A stretch of 64,000 bases of DNA from CAYOOT01 sp964405665 (GTDB lineage Bacteria > Bdellovibrionota_C > UBA2361 > SZUA-149 > CAZDWZ01), in the NCBI GenBank assembly GCA_964405665.1, contig CAYOOT010000007.1:4094-68093 (forward strand). The letters run 5' to 3'. Of this stretch, positions 62,614 through 64,000 are shown in pieces (position 1 is the stretch's first letter; each line of letters begins with the position of its first letter). The position numbers were made by a program, and so were the translations under genes. Under the pieces are notes generated by a model. It ran no database searches. It saw only the letters and a list, made by a program, of their open reading frames with translations, and was not told the origin of the DNA.

Positions 62614-63035
62614 TTCCTGGCAATTTTTCTACGCTCTCCATTGTTAACCTTGAATAAAGTATTTTGAATCCCCATTTTATCAATTTCAAACATTTTGTCG
62701 GCAACTTCGGCATAATCAAATCTCCAGCCTTGACCATTAGGTGCATCTACTGAGACCCATAAAAATCTTTTAATGATCTCATTACTTGGAATGCCCAGCA
62801 ACATGGAACCTTCCTTAAAAGGATGCAATCCCCATTTTGCCGTATTGGAATGAACGAACCAAATACTTCTATCTTTCTGGGAAAGATCGATATATTCCGC
62901 TTCTCCTTTTTCTTTTAAAATAATAATTATCGACTTAGAAGAACTCTGAGAAACCCAATACTCTTCGGCTGTGGCAGATTTATTAAAACCAAAAAAGAAT
63001 ATACAAAGTGCTAAAAAAGTTGCTTTGATCGGCAT
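62610..63035 (-). CDS. Small exported protein of unknown function
   Basis: A 141-residue protein with a classical signal peptide (about 1-23, ending in SATA-E). The mature part is predicted mostly beta strands, with aromatic residues (EEYWVSQSSSKS, SIWFVHSNTAKWGLHPF and NGQGWRFDY). No Cys, no transmembrane helix. No family was recognised. It is convergent with the epimerase gene and divergent from the methyltransferase gene. Confidence 0.75.
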   Translation of the reverse strand: MPIKATFLALCIFFFGFNKSATAEEYWVSQSSSKSIIIILKEKGEAEYIDLSQKDRSIWFVHSNTAKWGLHPFKEGSMLLGIPSNEIIKRFLWVSVDAPNGQGWRFDYAEVADKMFEIDKMGIQNTLFKVNNGERRKIARN

Positions 63036-63287
63036 ACAATTGTAACTCTCAAAAAATTTTCCATTAAACTTAAATTATTGTTTGAAGAGGGCTTTTCATA
63101 ACATAAAAACCCTGATTTTCTAACAATTTCATGTTAATTGAATTAAAATCGAGCGAATTTCGTCTTGGTAACGACCTAACTTTATTACTAAATTCCCTTT
63201 TTTAAAAAAGCTTTCTAATTTATTGGATCAGATTTATATTTGCCCTGATTTGTACTAGGATTGAAGAGAGAAAAAAACGAGGTTCAA

Positions 63288-63947
63288 ATGTCAGGTTATT
63301 ATCTGAATTTCATCAAAGAATTTACTAAATCATTTAAAGAAATGGGTTCAATGTTTCCCAGCTCTAGAGATTTATCAAAAAAAATGGCTCGTCCCGTAAA
63401 AGAAGCTACAAGGCCGATCAACATTTTAGAAGTAGGTCCGGGAACTGGTCCAGTGACTAAACAAATTTTAAAATTAATGAGAGCAGGGGACAGTTTAACC
63501 ATTTGTGAAATTAACCCGCGATTTGTGACTTTGTTAAAAGAGAATTTAAATAAAAATGAAGATTATCTAAGACTGCAGGAGAATGTCACGATTATTCAAG
63601 CTCCGGTGCAAGAATTATTAAAACAAGATAATCAAGAAAAATTCGATGTAATTATTAGTAGTTTGCCTTTTACTAATTTCAGGCCGGATTTAGTACAAGA
63701 TATTTTAGATTCTTATCGCCAAATGATTACTGCTCAAGGGCAAGTTGTATTTTTTCAATACTTAGGTATAAAAAAAATAGTCAGATTATTTGCCAATGAA
63801 GATACCAAAAAACGTCTTTCCGGAGTTGAGCGGGTGATTGATAGTTGGTGCCATTCTACCGATGCTAAGATTAAAAAAGAAATATCAATTTTTAATATTC
63901 CACCGGCTTGCGCTTATCGTTTTGTTAAAGAAATAGAAAAACATTAA
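63288..63947 (+). CDS. PmtA-like phospholipid N-methyltransferase
   Basis: A 219-residue SAM-dependent methyltransferase. Motif I is LEVGPGTGPVTKQIL (about 47-61), the acidic ligand Glu is in TICEINPRF, and motif IV is VIISSLPFTNF, the LPF form seen in rRNA adenine dimethylases and in PmtA-type phosphatidylethanolamine N-methyltransferases. Size and the N-terminal amphipathic helix (YYLNFIKEFTKSFKEMGSM) fit PmtA. The ATG at 63288 has GAGG 6 bases upstream; an in-frame TTG lies at 63261. Which lipid it modifies is not shown. Confidence 0.8.
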   Translation: MSGYYLNFIKEFTKSFKEMGSMFPSSRDLSKKMARPVKEATRPINILEVGPGTGPVTKQILKLMRAGDSLTICEINPRFVTLLKENLNKNEDYLRLQENVTIIQAPVQELLKQDNQEKFDVIISSLPFTNFRPDLVQDILDSYRQMITAQGQVVFFQYLGIKKIVRLFANEDTKKRLSGVERVIDSWCHSTDAKIKKEISIFNIPPACAYRFVKEIEKH

Positions 63948-63948
63948 A

Positions 63949-64000
63949 ATCAGAAATCAGAAATCAGAAATCAGAAATCAGAAATCAGAAATCAGAAATC
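63949..64000. repeat. 7-bp tandem repeat at right edge
   Basis: At least seven copies of ATCAGAA run to the window edge, beginning 1 base after the methyltransferase stop. The same words (CAGAAATC, GATTTC) make up the palindromes at 61497 and 15717. The full length lies outside. Confidence 0.9.

Noticed and set aside
63949..64000. Simple sequence error at the contig end
   Set aside because: The same words occur in ordered palindromes elsewhere, so it is more likely a real repeat, though length is unsure.

Overview
The window is AT-rich, densely packed chromosomal DNA from a Gram-negative, motile, aerobically respiring bacterium. Envelope genes show the Gram-negative cell plan: tolQRAB-pal-cpoB, lolC/lolD, bamA-skp-fabZ-lpxA-lpxI, and several lipoproteins. 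A flagellar stator pair (motA, motB) and a caa3-type cytochrome oxidase (coxB with a fused cytochrome c domain, coxA with the A2-type YSHPVVY motif) show motility and oxygen respiration. LpxI instead of LpxH, and this gene order, fit a deltaproteobacteria-like or related lineage; the sequence does not fix the taxon. Three runs of exactly 100 N (15752-15851, 51389-51488, 57664-57763) show a scaffolded draft or metagenome assembly. No phage, insertion sequence, CRISPR array or obvious genomic island was seen.

Layout. 1-1286: an Smr-domain protein (cut by the edge) and an M23 peptidase, both minus. 1555-4935: a 1126-residue protein of unknown function. 4940-8329 (minus): nuoA, a lipoprotein gene, nadK, recN. 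8605-13215 (minus): gapA, tpiA, secG, tRNA-Leu(GAG), nadE. 13447-18701: Tol-Pal cluster. 18894-26475: ribF, an rluD-like gene, birA, a hybrid histidine kinase, a glycosyltransferase with a partner protein, dapF. 26598-28037: sthA (minus). 28199-31834: three uncharacterised genes, including a six-repeat protein. 31945-40761: lysS, lolC, lolD, bamA, skp, fabZ, lpxA, lpxI. 40764-42418 (minus): a J-protein and a Yip1-like protein. 42597-45251: etfB, etfA, a DUF192 lipoprotein and a small membrane protein. 45258-46553: gltA (minus). 46882-51243: motA, motB (split), a pyruvyl transferase-like gene, tRNA-Leu(CAA), a TPR lipoprotein. 51671-59019 (minus): an FHA protein, then the cytochrome oxidase operon, which begins with a SURF1-SCO fusion. 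59049-62613: three nucleotide-sugar genes. 62610-64000: a small exported protein (minus), a PmtA-like methyltransferase and a 7-bp tandem repeat.

The most unusual feature is the load of short palindromic elements of several families. They lie between genes, often as head-to-head pairs with perfect arms of 24-36 bp. In three places a related element lies inside a conserved gene: it encodes part of the TolB signal peptide, the TpiA C-terminus, and an apparent extra loop in EtfB. Other points of interest are the single-frame SURF1-SCO fusion, a MotB gene broken at an A9 run, a protein built of six 40-42-residue repeats, a duplicated 3' tail of nadK, and a kinase whose receiver domain has Glu at the phosphoacceptor position.
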